From positions 62,001 to 126,000 of the forward strand of contig CADAEK010000003.1 in assembly GCA_902786925.1 (NCBI GenBank): 64,000 nucleotides of DNA, given 5' to 3'. Under the pieces are notes generated by a model. The model ran no database searches. It saw only the letters and a program-made list of their open reading frames with translations, and had not been told where the DNA came from. Every line of letters begins with the position of its first letter. Position 1 is the stretch's first letter. Both the position numbers and the translations under genes were made by a program. Below, one piece after another: positions 32,334 through 41,828 of this stretch. The stretch comes from an uncultured Bacteroidales bacterium (GTDB lineage: Bacteria > Bacteroidota > Bacteroidia > Bacteroidales > Bacteroidaceae).

Positions 32334-35135
32334 ATGAAAAAGTTACTATTAGCTTTGGTCATGCTCTTGGGCATGATGACACGTGCGGCTGCACAGGAGA
32401 TGACTCTACCTATGGATGCAGAAGTACGCAAGGGCACGTTGCCCAATGGACTGACGTACTATCTGCGTCACAACGAGTGGCCTGAAAAGCGCGCTTTCTT
32501 CTACATCGCACAGAAGGTTGGCTCTATTCAGGAAGAAGATAATCAGCGAGGTCTGGCTCACTTCCTTGAGCACATGTGCTTCAACGGCACTACAAACTTC
32601 CCTGGCGACAACCTCAAGAAGTACCTCGAGGGCATCGGCGTGAAGTTTGGCGAAAACCTGAATGCTTACACCTCTTTTGACGAGACCGTCTATAACATTG
32701 ACAATGTGAACGTGGAAATTGCAGGCGCACTCGACTCTTGCTTGCTCATTCTCCACGACTGGAGCCACGACCTCTTGCTGGAAGACAAGGAGATTGACAA
32801 GGAGCGCGGCGTCATCAATGAGGAATGGCGTATGCGTTCTTCAGCCATGATGCGCATGTATGAGAAAGCGCTGCCCGAGATTTATCCTGGCAGCAAGTAT
32901 GGTGTACGTCTGCCTATCGGCACGATGGACATCGTCATGAACTTCCCTTACGAAGCACTTCGCAGCTACTACCGCAAGTGGTACCGTCCTGACTTGCAGG
33001 CCATCGTCATTGTGGGCGACATCAACGTGGATGAGATGGAGCAGAAGATTCAGAAGGTGTTTGCTGACATCCAGCCTGCTGGTGCAGATGCTGCCAAGTT
33101 TGAATACTACTCAGTACCCGACAATGCTGAACCTATCGTGTCCATCAATAAGGATAAGGAACAGCGCACCAACAACGTCATCTTCATGTGGAAGACAGAA
33201 GCCTTCCCACGCGAGATGAAGAATACTCCCAACTACTTGGTTACAAACCTGATTGCAAACGCTATGGCAAGCATGTTCAGCGAGCGCATCAGCGACATCC
33301 TGCAGAAAGAGAACGCTCCATTCCTGAATGCAGGCTTTGGTTACGAGAACTTCTTCGTATCGAAAACAAAGGAGTCTTACAGCGGCAGTGTGACTTGCGA
33401 GGACAACAAGTATGAAATGGGTGTTAAGGCTCTCTACCGCGAGATTCTGCGTGCCAAGAAGTACGGCTTCACGGCTGCAGAGTACGAGCGCTTCAAGTCC
33501 GAACTCCTTTCTCAACTCGAGAGCGCTTACCTCCATCGTGACAAGATTCAGAGCAGAAGCTTCGTGAACGAATGTGTGCGTCACTTCCTTGAGAACGAGC
33601 CTATGACGGGCATTGAATGGGAATACAACGCCATGAACCAGATTGTGCCTAACACTAACGTTGACATGGTGAACCAGCTCATTCAGCAGATGCCTTCCAA
33701 CAACCTCGTCATTACCCTGTTTGCTGCCGATAAGGAAGACAACATCCTGCCTGCCAAGGAAGACATCCTCCGCTGGATGGCAGAAGTGGAAGCTGAGAAT
33801 ATTGAGCCACTAAAGGAAGAGGCCAATAACGCTCCACTCATTGAGAAGATGCCAAAGCCCGGCAAGGTGAAGAAGATTGAGGATGACAAGTATGATGCTA
33901 AGCTCATTACCCTTAAGAACGGCATCAAGGTGCACGTGAAGAAGACAGACTTCTCGCCTAACCAAATCAGCATGTACGCCCACAGCTGGGGTGGCACATC
34001 TCTCTATAGCATCGACGAGTACGACCAGACCGATAACATCGGATGGGTCAGCGTAGGCGGCTGGGGCAACTTCAGCGCCACAGAACTGAACAAGCGTTTG
34101 GCTGGTATTCAGGCTAATGTCAGCACAGGTGTAGACACAGAGAGCGAGACAGTGTCTGGCTCATGTGTAAAGAAAGACTTTGAGACCATGCTCCAGCTCA
34201 CTTATCTCCACTTCACAGCCCCTCGTAAGGACCTCGAAGCCTACAACTCCGCTCTCCAGCGCACCAAGGGACAGATGAAGAATCAAGAACTGGTGCCTAC
34301 TACTGCATTGCAAGACACCATTGCGAAGGTAGTTTACAATAACAATATCCGTGCCGTGCGCACTAAGCCAGAGGATCTTGACCGCATCAACTACGACCGC
34401 ATCATTGAACTCTACAAGGAGCGCTTTGCCGATGCCGATGATTTCGAGTTCTTCATCGTAGGCGACTGCGATGCTGACTCTATTGCACCATTGCTTGCCA
34501 AGTATCTGGGCGCACTTCCTACCAAGAAGGGCTCTGAAACCTATAAGACCATTGACTTCAAGATGGCGGAAGGCCAACTGAAGAATGTATTTGAGAAGCA
34601 GATGGAAACTCCTAATGCCATCGTGCTCTTCGTCTACCATACACCTCTGGAGATGAATCTCCGCAACAGAATCATGATGAGCATGCTGGATCAGCTGATG
34701 GATATGCTCTATACTGAAACCGTACGCGAAGACGAAGGTGGTGCTTACGGTGTGCCTGTCAACTCTGGTCTCAGCCGTTACCCTCAAGAGGAAGCCACTG
34801 TGCAGATTCAGCTGCCTACTGCCCCAGAGAAGCGTGAGCGTATGACTGAAATCGTCTATAAGGGCGTAGAAACCATGGTCAACAACGGTCCTAAGGAGGA
34901 AGACCTCAAGAAAGTAAAGGAATACCTGCTCCGCAGCCATGAAGAGAGCCTGAAGAAGAATGGCTACTGGATGAACCAGATGGCATCTTACGTACTCTAC
35001 GGCGAGGAGAATGTGGCTCCTTATGTGGAGACCGTCAACAACATCACCGCTGCAGATATCCAGGAACTGGCACGCCGCATCTTCAAGAGCGGCAACTGCA
35101 TCGAAGTTGGCATGACCAGCCCTGTGGCTCAATAA
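32334..35135 (+). CDS. M16 family zinc metalloprotease (insulinase/pitrilysin type)
   Basis: The 933-aa protein has a signal peptide (LLGMMTRAAAQ) and two repeated halves, each of two M16 domains. The first half carries the inverted zinc motif HFLEH near residues 76-80, with the third ligand in the ERGVINEEWRMR region. The second half lacks it, as usual. Further family segments are PEKRAFFYIAQKVGSIQEEDNQ, shown in part, and GGAYGVPVNSGLSRYPQEE. It probably acts in the periplasm on peptides. It lies 31 bp after nadB, so co-transcription is possible. A good terminator follows. Confidence 0.93.
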   Translation: MKKLLLALVMLLGMMTRAAAQEMTLPMDAEVRKGTLPNGLTYYLRHNEWPEKRAFFYIAQKVGSIQEEDNQRGLAHFLEHMCFNGTTNFPGDNLKKYLEGIGVKFGENLNAYTSFDETVYNIDNVNVEIAGALDSCLLILHDWSHDLLLEDKEIDKERGVINEEWRMRSSAMMRMYEKALPEIYPGSKYGVRLPIGTMDIVMNFPYEALRSYYRKWYRPDLQAIVIVGDINVDEMEQKIQKVFADIQPAGADAAKFEYYSVPDNAEPIVSINKDKEQRTNNVIFMWKTEAFPREMKNTPNYLVTNLIANAMASMFSERISDILQKENAPFLNAGFGYENFFVSKTKESYSGSVTCEDNKYEMGVKALYREILRAKKYGFTAAEYERFKSELLSQLESAYLHRDKIQSRSFVNECVRHFLENEPMTGIEWEYNAMNQIVPNTNVDMVNQLIQQMPSNNLVITLFAADKEDNILPAKEDILRWMAEVEAENIEPLKEEANNAPLIEKMPKPGKVKKIEDDKYDAKLITLKNGIKVHVKKTDFSPNQISMYAHSWGGTSLYSIDEYDQTDNIGWVSVGGWGNFSATELNKRLAGIQANVSTGVDTESETVSGSCVKKDFETMLQLTYLHFTAPRKDLEAYNSALQRTKGQMKNQELVPTTALQDTIAKVVYNNNIRAVRTKPEDLDRINYDRIIELYKERFADADDFEFFIVGDCDADSIAPLLAKYLGALPTKKGSETYKTIDFKMAEGQLKNVFEKQMETPNAIVLFVYHTPLEMNLRNRIMMSMLDQLMDMLYTETVREDEGGAYGVPVNSGLSRYPQEEATVQIQLPTAPEKRERMTEIVYKGVETMVNNGPKEEDLKKVKEYLLRSHEESLKKNGYWMNQMASYVLYGEENVAPYVETVNNITAADIQELARRIFKSGNCIEVGMTSPVAQ

Positions 35136-35156
35136 CAAATAATGTATCATTCATAA

Positions 35157-35199
35157 TAGCCATGCGGCATGTTGACAGACACGCAGCATGGCTATTTTT
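35157..35199 (+). terminator. Intrinsic terminator after the M16 protease gene
   Basis: TAGCCATGC (35157-35165) pairs with GCATGGCTA (35186-35194) around a 20-nt loop, followed by TTTTTA. It overlaps the longer reading frame of dacB, which supports the downstream ATG as the dacB start. Confidence 0.82.
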
Positions 35200-35211
35200 A
35201 CAAAAAGCGAC

Positions 35212-36534
35212 ATGAAAGGGATACTATCACTTATCGTTCTCGGTTTTTCCGTATTAGTCTCCACAACGGCACAAGACATTGTACCACAATCCTTGATGTC
35301 AGAACAGAGAGACACGCTCACCGCTGACACGCTTACGTCACTCTCTTGGGAGCAACGACTCAAGACCTCTTTGGACCAATTGGCACGCGAGGCGGATAAT
35401 GCCTACTTCAATACTGGCATCTGCGTATGGGATCTCACCGCAGACTCCATGCTATGGGGCTATAATCAACGGAAAGTGATGCGCCCAGCCTCTACCCAGA
35501 AGGTGCTCACAGCCATCTCTGCGCTCAATATCCTTGGCGCACAGCATGAGTTCAGGACTCGGGCTTACTATACTGGCAGCATCTCGCCAGACAGCACACT
35601 GACTGGTGACATCTATGTGGTGGGAAGCTTCGATCCCATGTACTCGTACGGTGATATCCGCGAACTGGCTCGCGCTGTCCACGACCTTGGCATCCGCCGC
35701 ATCAGCGGAAGCATCTACGGTGATGCCAGCATGAAGAACAATGACCTCTATGGCAACGGCTGGTGCTGGGACGACGTGCCCAGCAAGTACGAGCCTTATC
35801 TCTGTGCTCTCATGTTGGAACGCGGCAGAACTTATCCCCATTTCAGTTCCTACTCAAAGGACGCCAACTTCCACCCTGCCACTCACTTTGCCTACGTCCT
35901 CTCGCGCGAACTGCAGGAGCTCAGCATCATGCCTGCCGACACTTTGAGGCCTTTCATCGATTATGGCATGAAGAACTATCCTGGCAACGGGCGCAACTTC
36001 CACACAAAAACTCGCACCATCGACCAAGTGATGCAACGCATGCTCAAGAATTCGGATAACCTTCATGCTGAAGCCGTATTCTTCCAATTGGCCCACGTGA
36101 ACCAAGGCAAGTATTGCTCTTGGAAGGATGGTGCACGCCAAGTGGAGAATGTCATCCGCAAGGCAGGAGCATCCACGGCATATGTGGAAGTGGCTGATGG
36201 CAGTGGTGTATCGCTCTACAACTATGTCAGTCCTGAGACCGAAGTGGCTATGCTGCGCTATGCCTTCCGCAATCAGCAGATATACCGGTACTTCTACCCA
36301 GCTCTTCCTATTGCCGGTGTCGACGGCACACTGAGCGACCGCATGCGCTCTGGATGCGCTTACCGCAACGTTCATGCCAAGACTGGCACACTCGAAGGCG
36401 TCATTGCCCTCACGGGCTATGTGTCTGCTTCTAATGGACATCAACTAGCCTTCTCTATTCTCATCAATGGTGTGCTGCAAGCTAAGACCGCGCGCGACTA
36501 CCAAGACCGTTTCTGTCAGGAACTGGCACGATAG
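35212..36534 (+). CDS. dacB: D-alanyl-D-alanine carboxypeptidase/endopeptidase (PBP4, S13 family)
   Basis: This periplasmic enzyme trims or opens cross-links in peptidoglycan. The 440-aa protein has a signal peptide (MKGILSLIVLGFSVLVSTTA) and the three penicillin-binding motifs: SxxK as STQK in RPASTQKVLTA near residue 93, SxN as SDN in KNSDNLHAEAVFF near residue 282, and KTG in HAKTGTLEG near residue 389. I chose the ATG at 35212. A longer frame from 35188 would run through the terminator stem and add eight residues before the signal peptide. No clear promoter lies in the 76-bp gap, so it may depend on read-through. Confidence 0.92.
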   Translation: MKGILSLIVLGFSVLVSTTAQDIVPQSLMSEQRDTLTADTLTSLSWEQRLKTSLDQLAREADNAYFNTGICVWDLTADSMLWGYNQRKVMRPASTQKVLTAISALNILGAQHEFRTRAYYTGSISPDSTLTGDIYVVGSFDPMYSYGDIRELARAVHDLGIRRISGSIYGDASMKNNDLYGNGWCWDDVPSKYEPYLCALMLERGRTYPHFSSYSKDANFHPATHFAYVLSRELQELSIMPADTLRPFIDYGMKNYPGNGRNFHTKTRTIDQVMQRMLKNSDNLHAEAVFFQLAHVNQGKYCSWKDGARQVENVIRKAGASTAYVEVADGSGVSLYNYVSPETEVAMLRYAFRNQQIYRYFYPALPIAGVDGTLSDRMRSGCAYRNVHAKTGTLEGVIALTGYVSASNGHQLAFSILINGVLQAKTARDYQDRFCQELAR

Positions 36535-36628
36535 CAACCTCTCTGCTGCTACATGAGGCAGCGATGGAATGCGACCCTTTCTCATCAACTGTGGGTTGCA
36601 AATCCAATCAGCCCACAACTATCAAAAA

Positions 36629-36715
36629 CGTGCACCCTGCGCTTGTTTAATTGCGCAGGGTGCACGTTTATTTATGCGCAGGGTGCTTGAAATCACTTGC
36701 GCAGGGTGCGCACGT
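36629..36715. repeat. 23-bp periodic array with core GCAGGGTGC (family A, block 2)
   Basis: Four copies of the core start at 36632 (inverted, GCACCCTGC), 36655, 36678 and 36701 (GCAGGGTGC), each exactly 23 bp after the last. The best copy reads TTGCGCAGGGTGCGCACG. The block lies between the convergent ends of dacB and purD and has the same period and core as the block at 877-958. Confidence 0.9.
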
Positions 36716-36771
36716 AGGAGTCCAAACGACGTCTGCTTTTCTTCTATTAGAGTACGCTGAAGACGGAGTGC

Positions 36772-38073
36772 TTAGCACAACAAATCTTGACCGATATCGC
36801 GGCGGAAGTACTTGCCCTCAAACTTGATTTTTTCAGCCTCAGTAAAGGACTTGACAAGGGCTTCGTTCTGGGTCTTGCCATAGGAAGAGACAGCGATGAC
36901 ACGCCCACCAGCAGTAACCACCTGGCCATCCTTGAGAGCAGTGCCAGCATGGAACACTACCGATTCCGGATTCACTTGGTCAATACCCGTGATAGGGAAG
37001 CCCTTCTTGTAGGCCTGTGGATAACCTCCGCTCACCATCATGACACAAACAGCAGAACGAGAATCGAACTCGAGCGTGCGAGTGTTGAGATTACCTTCGG
37101 CAACACCTTCGAATAAGTCAACGAGGTCACTCTTGACACGAAGCATGACAGTCTCGGTCTCAGGGTCGCCCATGCGGACGTTGTACTCGATAACAACTGG
37201 GTCGCCAGCCTTGGCATAAGCATAATCGCGATCCACCTTAATGAGTCCAAGGAAAATGAAACCCTTATAGTCAATACCTTCGGCTGCCAAACCTTCAATA
37301 GTGGGCTTGACAATGCGCTCTTCAACCTTCTGTATCCACTCCTTGTTAGCAAATGGAACGGGCGACACACTGCCCATGCCACCGGTATTCAAGCCTGTAT
37401 CACCTTCACCGATGCGCTTGTAGTCCTTGGCTTCGGGAAGTATCTTGTAGTTCTTGCCATCGGTGAGCACAAAGACTGAGCACTCGATGCCTGAAAGGAA
37501 TTCCTCAATAACCACGGTAGCACTGGCTTCGCCAAACATGCCGTCAAGCATGCCACGGAACTCCTTCTTAGCCTCCTCAAGGGTAGGAACAATGAGCACT
37601 CCCTTGCCAGCACAAAGACCATCGGCCTTGAGCACATAAGGTGGCTGAAGCGTCTCAAGGAATGCGATGCCCTCTTCAATGTTGGTGCCATTGAAAGAAC
37701 GGTAAGCCGCTGTAGGGATGTCATGACGCTGCATGAAGCTCTTGGCAAAGTCCTTACTGCCTTCAAGCACAGCTCCCGCCTTGGATGGACCAATAACAGG
37801 AATATCCTTCAACTCTGCGTCCTGCTTAAAATAATCATAAACACCCTTTACAAGTGGGTCTTCAGGACCAACAACCACCATGTCAATGGCATGCTGAAGC
37901 ACAAATGCCTTGATGCCATCGAAATCATCGGCCTTCAGAGGCACATTCTCACCCACGCCAGCCGTACCGGCATTGCCTGGGGCTATATACAATTTTTCAA
38001 TCTTCGGGCTTTGGGCAATCTTCCAAGCCAAGGCGTGCTCACGGCCGCCACTGCCAAGCAGAAGTAGTTTCAT
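36772..38073 (-). CDS. purD: Phosphoribosylamine-glycine ligase PurD
   Basis: PurD joins glycine to phosphoribosylamine using ATP, the second step of purine synthesis. The 433-aa protein has the N-terminal [22 protein letters not shown], the substrate segment [14 protein letters not shown], the ATP-grasp part [15 protein letters not shown], and the signature [11 protein letters not shown], here [16 protein letters not shown]. The C-terminal domain is complete ([15 protein letters not shown]). The ATG at 38073 is chosen, as the two codons before it are TTG TCA. It is divergent from cysE. Confidence 0.96.
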   Translation of the reverse strand: MKLLLLGSGGREHALAWKIAQSPKIEKLYIAPGNAGTAGVGENVPLKADDFDGIKAFVLQHAIDMVVVGPEDPLVKGVYDYFKQDAELKDIPVIGPSKAGAVLEGSKDFAKSFMQRHDIPTAAYRSFNGTNIEEGIAFLETLQPPYVLKADGLCAGKGVLIVPTLEEAKKEFRGMLDGMFGEASATVVIEEFLSGIECSVFVLTDGKNYKILPEAKDYKRIGEGDTGLNTGGMGSVSPVPFANKEWIQKVEERIVKPTIEGLAAEGIDYKGFIFLGLIKVDRDYAYAKAGDPVVIEYNVRMGDPETETVMLRVKSDLVDLFEGVAEGNLNTRTLEFDSRSAVCVMMVSGGYPQAYKKGFPITGIDQVNPESVVFHAGTALKDGQVVTAGGRVIAVSSYGKTQNEALVKSFTEAEKIKFEGKYFRRDIGQDLLC

Positions 38074-38123
38074 TGACAATTCAACAATTTACAATTTACG
38101 ATTTATAATTATCTTTCAGTGTG

Positions 38124-38131
38124 CAAAGGTA
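38124..38131 (-). promoter_or_regulatory. -7 box of purD
   Basis: The minus strand reads TACCTTTG, 50 bp upstream of the purD ATG. The -33 position falls in the left heptad arm, which lacks TTG. Confidence 0.58.
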
Positions 38132-38141
38132 GTCTTTTTTG

Positions 38142-38239
38142 AGTGAAAAGTGAAGAGTGAAAAGTGAAAAATCAAAGATACTCACCACCCGAAAGGCTTG
38201 TAATATAGATTTTTCACTTTTCACTCTTCACTTTTCACT
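38142..38239. repeat. Perfect 31-bp inverted heptad arms between purD and cysE
   Basis: The left arm (38142-38172) and right arm (38209-38239) are exact reverse complements over 31 bp. Each is built of AGTGAAA/AGTGAAG heptads. The 36-bp loop between them contains CACCACCCGAAAGGC and no gene. The arms lie just inside the -7 boxes of the two divergent genes. Confidence 0.92.
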
Positions 38240-38248
38240 TCTTTTCCC

Positions 38249-38256
38249 TACCTTTG
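38249..38256 (+). promoter_or_regulatory. -7 box of cysE
   Basis: TACCTTTG, 28 bp upstream of the cysE ATG. The -33 position lies in the right heptad arm. Confidence 0.58.
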
Positions 38257-38284
38257 TAGCCAAAAGTTATATATAACAACCTAC

Positions 38285-39250
38285 ATGAGTGCAAGAACTC
38301 TTGCTGACACCTTGACGCGCACCGTCGAAGCGCTAGCACAACCAGCGTCTTATAAGGATCTTTATCACGAACACAGCGATGGCGTGCCACTTCCCTCCAG
38401 TGATGTGCTGGAGAAGATTGTCGACCTCGCTCGAGGAATCATCTTCCCGGGATATTATGGCCGTTCGTGCATTAACCCAACCGTACTGAAGTATCAATTG
38501 GGAGTGGACACCGAACAGCTCCATTCTCTACTCGTATCACAAATTCAGGCAGGACTCTCTTTCGCCAACTTCGAAGAGAGAACCGCTGTCTTTGCGGCCT
38601 ACAACCAAGTGACTCTCGACACCGAGATGCGCCGCATGGCAGAAGAAAGGGCCGAGAAGTTTATCAGCCGCCTTCCTGAACTGCGCAGAGTGCTGGCCAC
38701 CGATGTGGTAGCAGCCTTCAATGGCGACCCTGCTGCAAAGAACTACGGAGAAATCATCAGCTGCTATCCCGTCATCAAAGAACTGACAGTATATCGCATA
38801 GCCCACGAACTGTGGAATCTGGACGTGCCGCTCATCCCTCGCATGCTGACAGAGATGGCACACTCGGAGACAGGCATCGACATACATCCTGGTGCAACAA
38901 TTGGTGAATACTTCACCATCGACCACGGCACTGGTGTGGTTATCGGTGAGACATGTATCATTGGGCGCAACGTAAAACTCTATCAGGGTGTAACGCTGGG
39001 TGCCAAGAGTTTCCCACTCGACAAGGACGGCAACCCCATCAAAGGCATTCCACGCCACCCTGTTCTGGAGGATGACGTCATCGTCTATTCCAATGCCTCT
39101 ATCCTGGGTCGCATCACCATTGGCAAGGGTGCCGTAATTGGCGGTAACATTTGGGTGACAAAAGATGTGCCTGCAGGAGCAAGCATCACACAGCAAGCCC
39201 ATGCATCATCGGGCGGAGATTGCCATTCAGACAATAGGAAACAACTATAG
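38285..39250 (+). CDS. cysE: Serine O-acetyltransferase (CysE/EpsC type)
   Basis: This enzyme acetylates serine for cysteine synthesis. The 321-aa protein has a helical N-terminal half (to about residue 190) and a left-handed beta-helix of hexapeptide repeats: IDIHPGATIGEYFTIDHGTG, VVIGETCIIGRNVKLYQGVT and VLEDDVIVYSNASILGRITI. The catalytic His/Asp pair is in the HPGA and DHGTG region. It is longer than E. coli CysE (273 aa), mainly at the N-terminus. The stop is 4 bp before the start of the RNA methyltransferase gene, so the two are co-transcribed. Confidence 0.9.
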   Translation: MSARTLADTLTRTVEALAQPASYKDLYHEHSDGVPLPSSDVLEKIVDLARGIIFPGYYGRSCINPTVLKYQLGVDTEQLHSLLVSQIQAGLSFANFEERTAVFAAYNQVTLDTEMRRMAEERAEKFISRLPELRRVLATDVVAAFNGDPAAKNYGEIISCYPVIKELTVYRIAHELWNLDVPLIPRMLTEMAHSETGIDIHPGATIGEYFTIDHGTGVVIGETCIIGRNVKLYQGVTLGAKSFPLDKDGNPIKGIPRHPVLEDDVIVYSNASILGRITIGKGAVIGGNIWVTKDVPAGASITQQAHASSGGDCHSDNRKQL

Positions 39251-39254
39251 AATT

Positions 39255-40979
39255 ATGACAGAATTCAAGATAATCGCAAAGACCTTCCAAGGCTTAGAGG
39301 AGGTTCTTGCCAAGGAACTCATCAATTTGGGTGCCAACAATGTGGAAATAGGCCGACGCATGGTGTCGCTCACCGGCGACAAGGAAATGCTCTATAAAGC
39401 CAACTTCTGTACACGAACAGCCGTGAAGATTCTGAAGCCAATCAAGGAATTCAAGGCAACAGACGCCGACGAAGTGTACGAAGTTGTAAAGAAGATTGAC
39501 TGGGAACAGTACATGGACGTGAAGAACACGTTCCTTGTCGATTCCGTCATCTTCAGCGACAACTTCCGCCATTCAAAGTTTGTAGCATACCGCGTTAAAG
39601 ACGCCATTGCTGACTATTGGCGCGAGAAGACTGGCGACCGTCCCAATGTAGGCATCAGTAACCCTGACATCCGCATCAACGTGCACATCTCAGAGAACGA
39701 CGTGACTATCTCACTCGACTCATCCGGCGAAAGCCTCCATCAGCGTGGCTACAAAACAGGCACAGTGCCCGCCCCCATCAACGAAGTGCTGGCAGCAGGC
39801 CTCATCATGCTGACTGGATGGGACGGCGAGTGCGACTTGATTGACCCATTCTGCGGATCAGGCACCATCCTCATCGAGGCTGCACTGATTGCACAGAACG
39901 TCTATCCTGGCGTGTTCCGCAAAGAGTATGCTTTCGAGAAATGGAAAGACTTTGACGCCGACTTGTTCGACCGCATCTACAACGACGACAGTCAAGAAAG
40001 AGAGTTCGACCACAAGATATACGGCTACGACATCAACCGACAAGTGGTACAGATTGCCACCGACAACGTGCTGAATGCAGGCGTGAAGGATGTTGTAAGC
40101 GTGGAACAGCGCGACTTCTACGAGTTCGAGCAGCCACGAGAAAAGGCCATCATCATCACCAATCCTCCTTATGGAGACCGCATCACAACAGATGACATCT
40201 ATGACCTCTACGAGACCATCGGCAAGAACCTGAAGCGCAACTTTGTGGGCAACGACGCATGGATCATCACCCACCACGAAGAGCTCTTCGACCGCATTGG
40301 ATTCCGTCCATCCACAAAATACGCCTTGTTCAATGGTTCGCTGGAGTGCGAGTTCCGCAAGTATCAAATCTTCGACGGACGCCTGAAAGATCGCCGCGAA
40401 GAGGGACTGGATATCAAGACGGAAGAGGAACTCCTCCAAAACCGCCGCTTCAAGCCACATAAGAAGAATGAGGATGGAGAATGGGGCAACGACCGCAAGA
40501 CCGATGATGAAAGCCACTACTTCAAGTCAAAGCCCTTCAAGGAAAGACCATCAAAGGACAGGCCTTTCCAAGACTTTGAGTCAAGAAGAATGATGTTTGA
40601 AGCCGCAGACGAGGAAGAAGCTGAAATCATCAACCGCCATCTAGGCAAATGGGGTGACAGAAACGTACGCCCAAGCCGAGACAGAGACGGTTTCCGCGGC
40701 AACAAAAGAAAGGACGACCGCAGAGATCGAGACCGCAGAAGAGACGATGAGCGAGACAACGAGCGCGAACGCTTCACAAGCCGCGAATCACGTCAGGATG
40801 CCCGCCGCGAGTTCTTTGCAGCACAAGGAAAGGGCAAAACTTTCAGCGGAAAATCGTTTGGCGAGGGTCACAGAGGTGCTCAAGACGAGCGACGTCCACG
40901 TCGAGATGGCGAGCGACCTGGTCGTAAATTTGACGGACCGAAAGACGGGAATCGTCCGTTTCGAGGAAAAAAGGACTAA
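39255..40979 (+). CDS. THUMP-domain class I SAM-dependent RNA methyltransferase (RlmL type)
   Basis: The 574-aa protein starts with a ferredoxin-like/THUMP RNA-binding region (to about residue 155; GLEEVLAKELINLGANNVEI). A Rossmann methyltransferase domain follows, with LIDPFCGSGTILIEAALIA (SAM-binding), YGYDINRQVV and the catalytic-loop motif TNPPYGDRI. Relatives methylate N2 of G2445 in 23S rRNA. From about residue 380 to the end there is a highly charged tail of nearly 200 residues, dominated by Arg, Asp, Lys and Glu. The start is the ATG at 39255; a longer frame runs back through the end of cysE. The last 137 bp lie antisense to the end of tatD. Confidence 0.88.
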   Translation: MTEFKIIAKTFQGLEEVLAKELINLGANNVEIGRRMVSLTGDKEMLYKANFCTRTAVKILKPIKEFKATDADEVYEVVKKIDWEQYMDVKNTFLVDSVIFSDNFRHSKFVAYRVKDAIADYWREKTGDRPNVGISNPDIRINVHISENDVTISLDSSGESLHQRGYKTGTVPAPINEVLAAGLIMLTGWDGECDLIDPFCGSGTILIEAALIAQNVYPGVFRKEYAFEKWKDFDADLFDRIYNDDSQEREFDHKIYGYDINRQVVQIATDNVLNAGVKDVVSVEQRDFYEFEQPREKAIIITNPPYGDRITTDDIYDLYETIGKNLKRNFVGNDAWIITHHEELFDRIGFRPSTKYALFNGSLECEFRKYQIFDGRLKDRREEGLDIKTEEELLQNRRFKPHKKNEDGEWGNDRKTDDESHYFKSKPFKERPSKDRPFQDFESRRMMFEAADEEEAEIINRHLGKWGDRNVRPSRDRDGFRGNKRKDDRRDRDRRRDDERDNERERFTSRESRQDARREFFAAQGKGKTFSGKSFGEGHRGAQDERRPRRDGERPGRKFDGPKDGNRPFRGKKD

Positions 40980-41541
40980 CCGTTGAATCCTTAGGGATTC
41001 CCTTATTTCCAAGCCTTTCCGTCCCAACAGAACTACTAAAGACATACCGCAGCGTTTCAACATGATAGTGATGGCCGAAGGAGAACATAAATCCTTTGGC
41101 CATCATTTGTTTGGCCTGCTCTGGTCCACCGCGGAAACCATGAAGCACCCAAGGCTGAGGACAACAGGAGCGCTGCTTGCACATAAGCACCACCTCACGG
41201 CGAACCTCCAACAACTCATCGTATGCCTTGACACAATGGAGCACAAGAGGCTTGTGAACCTCCTCCGCCAACAGTGCCTGAGCACGGAATGCCTCTATTT
41301 GAAGCGATAGGGCCTCGCCACGGACCTTATCCAGTCCACACTCCCCTATTGCCCACACACGCTCGTCCAAAGCCGCTGCGCGCACAAGAGAGAACGTTTC
41401 CTGCCAACCAGCAGAAACATTCCAAGGGTGCAACCCAACAGAAAGGGCCACATGAGAAGGGAACGACTCCTGCCAATGCTGCACATCAACATTCAGCAGG
41501 CAAGGTACTTCATCAATATGGTGTGTATGGAAGTTAAACAT
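40843..41541 (-). CDS. TatD family metal-dependent hydrolase
   Basis: TatD proteins are TIM-barrel metallohydrolases, in studied cases DNases. The 232-aa protein has FNFHTHHID (metal-binding His pair), SVGLHPWNV, IGECGLDK (Glu ligand), KPLVLHCVKAYDEL, WVLHGFRGG and LETDDSRL (Asp ligand). This is the full motif order, though the protein is somewhat shorter than the usual 250-265 aa. The ATG at 41541 is used; the longer frame begins with TTG. It starts 2 bp after the yidD stop and ends by running 137 bp into the antisense strand of the RNA methyltransferase gene. Confidence 0.88.
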   Translation of the reverse strand: MFNFHTHHIDEVPCLLNVDVQHWQESFPSHVALSVGLHPWNVSAGWQETFSLVRAAALDERVWAIGECGLDKVRGEALSLQIEAFRAQALLAEEVHKPLVLHCVKAYDELLEVRREVVLMCKQRSCCPQPWVLHGFRGGPEQAKQMMAKGFMFSFGHHYHVETLRYVFSSSVGTERLGNKGIPKDSTVSPFFLETDDSRLSVRQIYDQVARHLDVDVARLEHLCDPRQTIFR

Positions 41542-41543
41542 CT

Positions 41544-41810
41544 TCACCAATGGAACGTGTCGGGCACTGGGTCATAGCCGCTTCCACCCCAAGGATGGCA
41601 GCGCAATAGTCGGCGACACGCCAAATACAAGCCTTTCAACGGGCCATGCTTGCGGATGGCATCAATAGCATATTGGGAACAAGTCGGCGTGAATCGGCAT
41701 GTAGGAGGAAAGAGCGGAGATATAGCCATCCGATAGAAGTGGATGGGAAGCAGCAAAAGAAAAGAAACCGCTGCACGAACCCAAGAAACCAAGCGAGTCC
41801 ACACGTTCAT
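41544..41810 (-). CDS. yidD: Membrane protein insertion efficiency factor YidD
   Basis: YidD is a small membrane-associated protein thought to help YidC insert proteins. The 88-aa sequence has an amphipathic N-terminal helix ([20 protein letters not shown]) and the hallmark region [19 protein letters not shown] with paired Cys residues, ending [14 protein letters not shown]. It lies 18 bp after rnpA, the partner usual across bacteria, and 2 bp before tatD. Confidence 0.95.
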   Translation of the reverse strand: MNVWTRLVSWVRAAVSFLLLLPIHFYRMAISPLFPPTCRFTPTCSQYAIDAIRKHGPLKGLYLACRRLLRCHPWGGSGYDPVPDTFHW

Positions 41811-41828
41811 AACACCCTCCTCTCCCAG

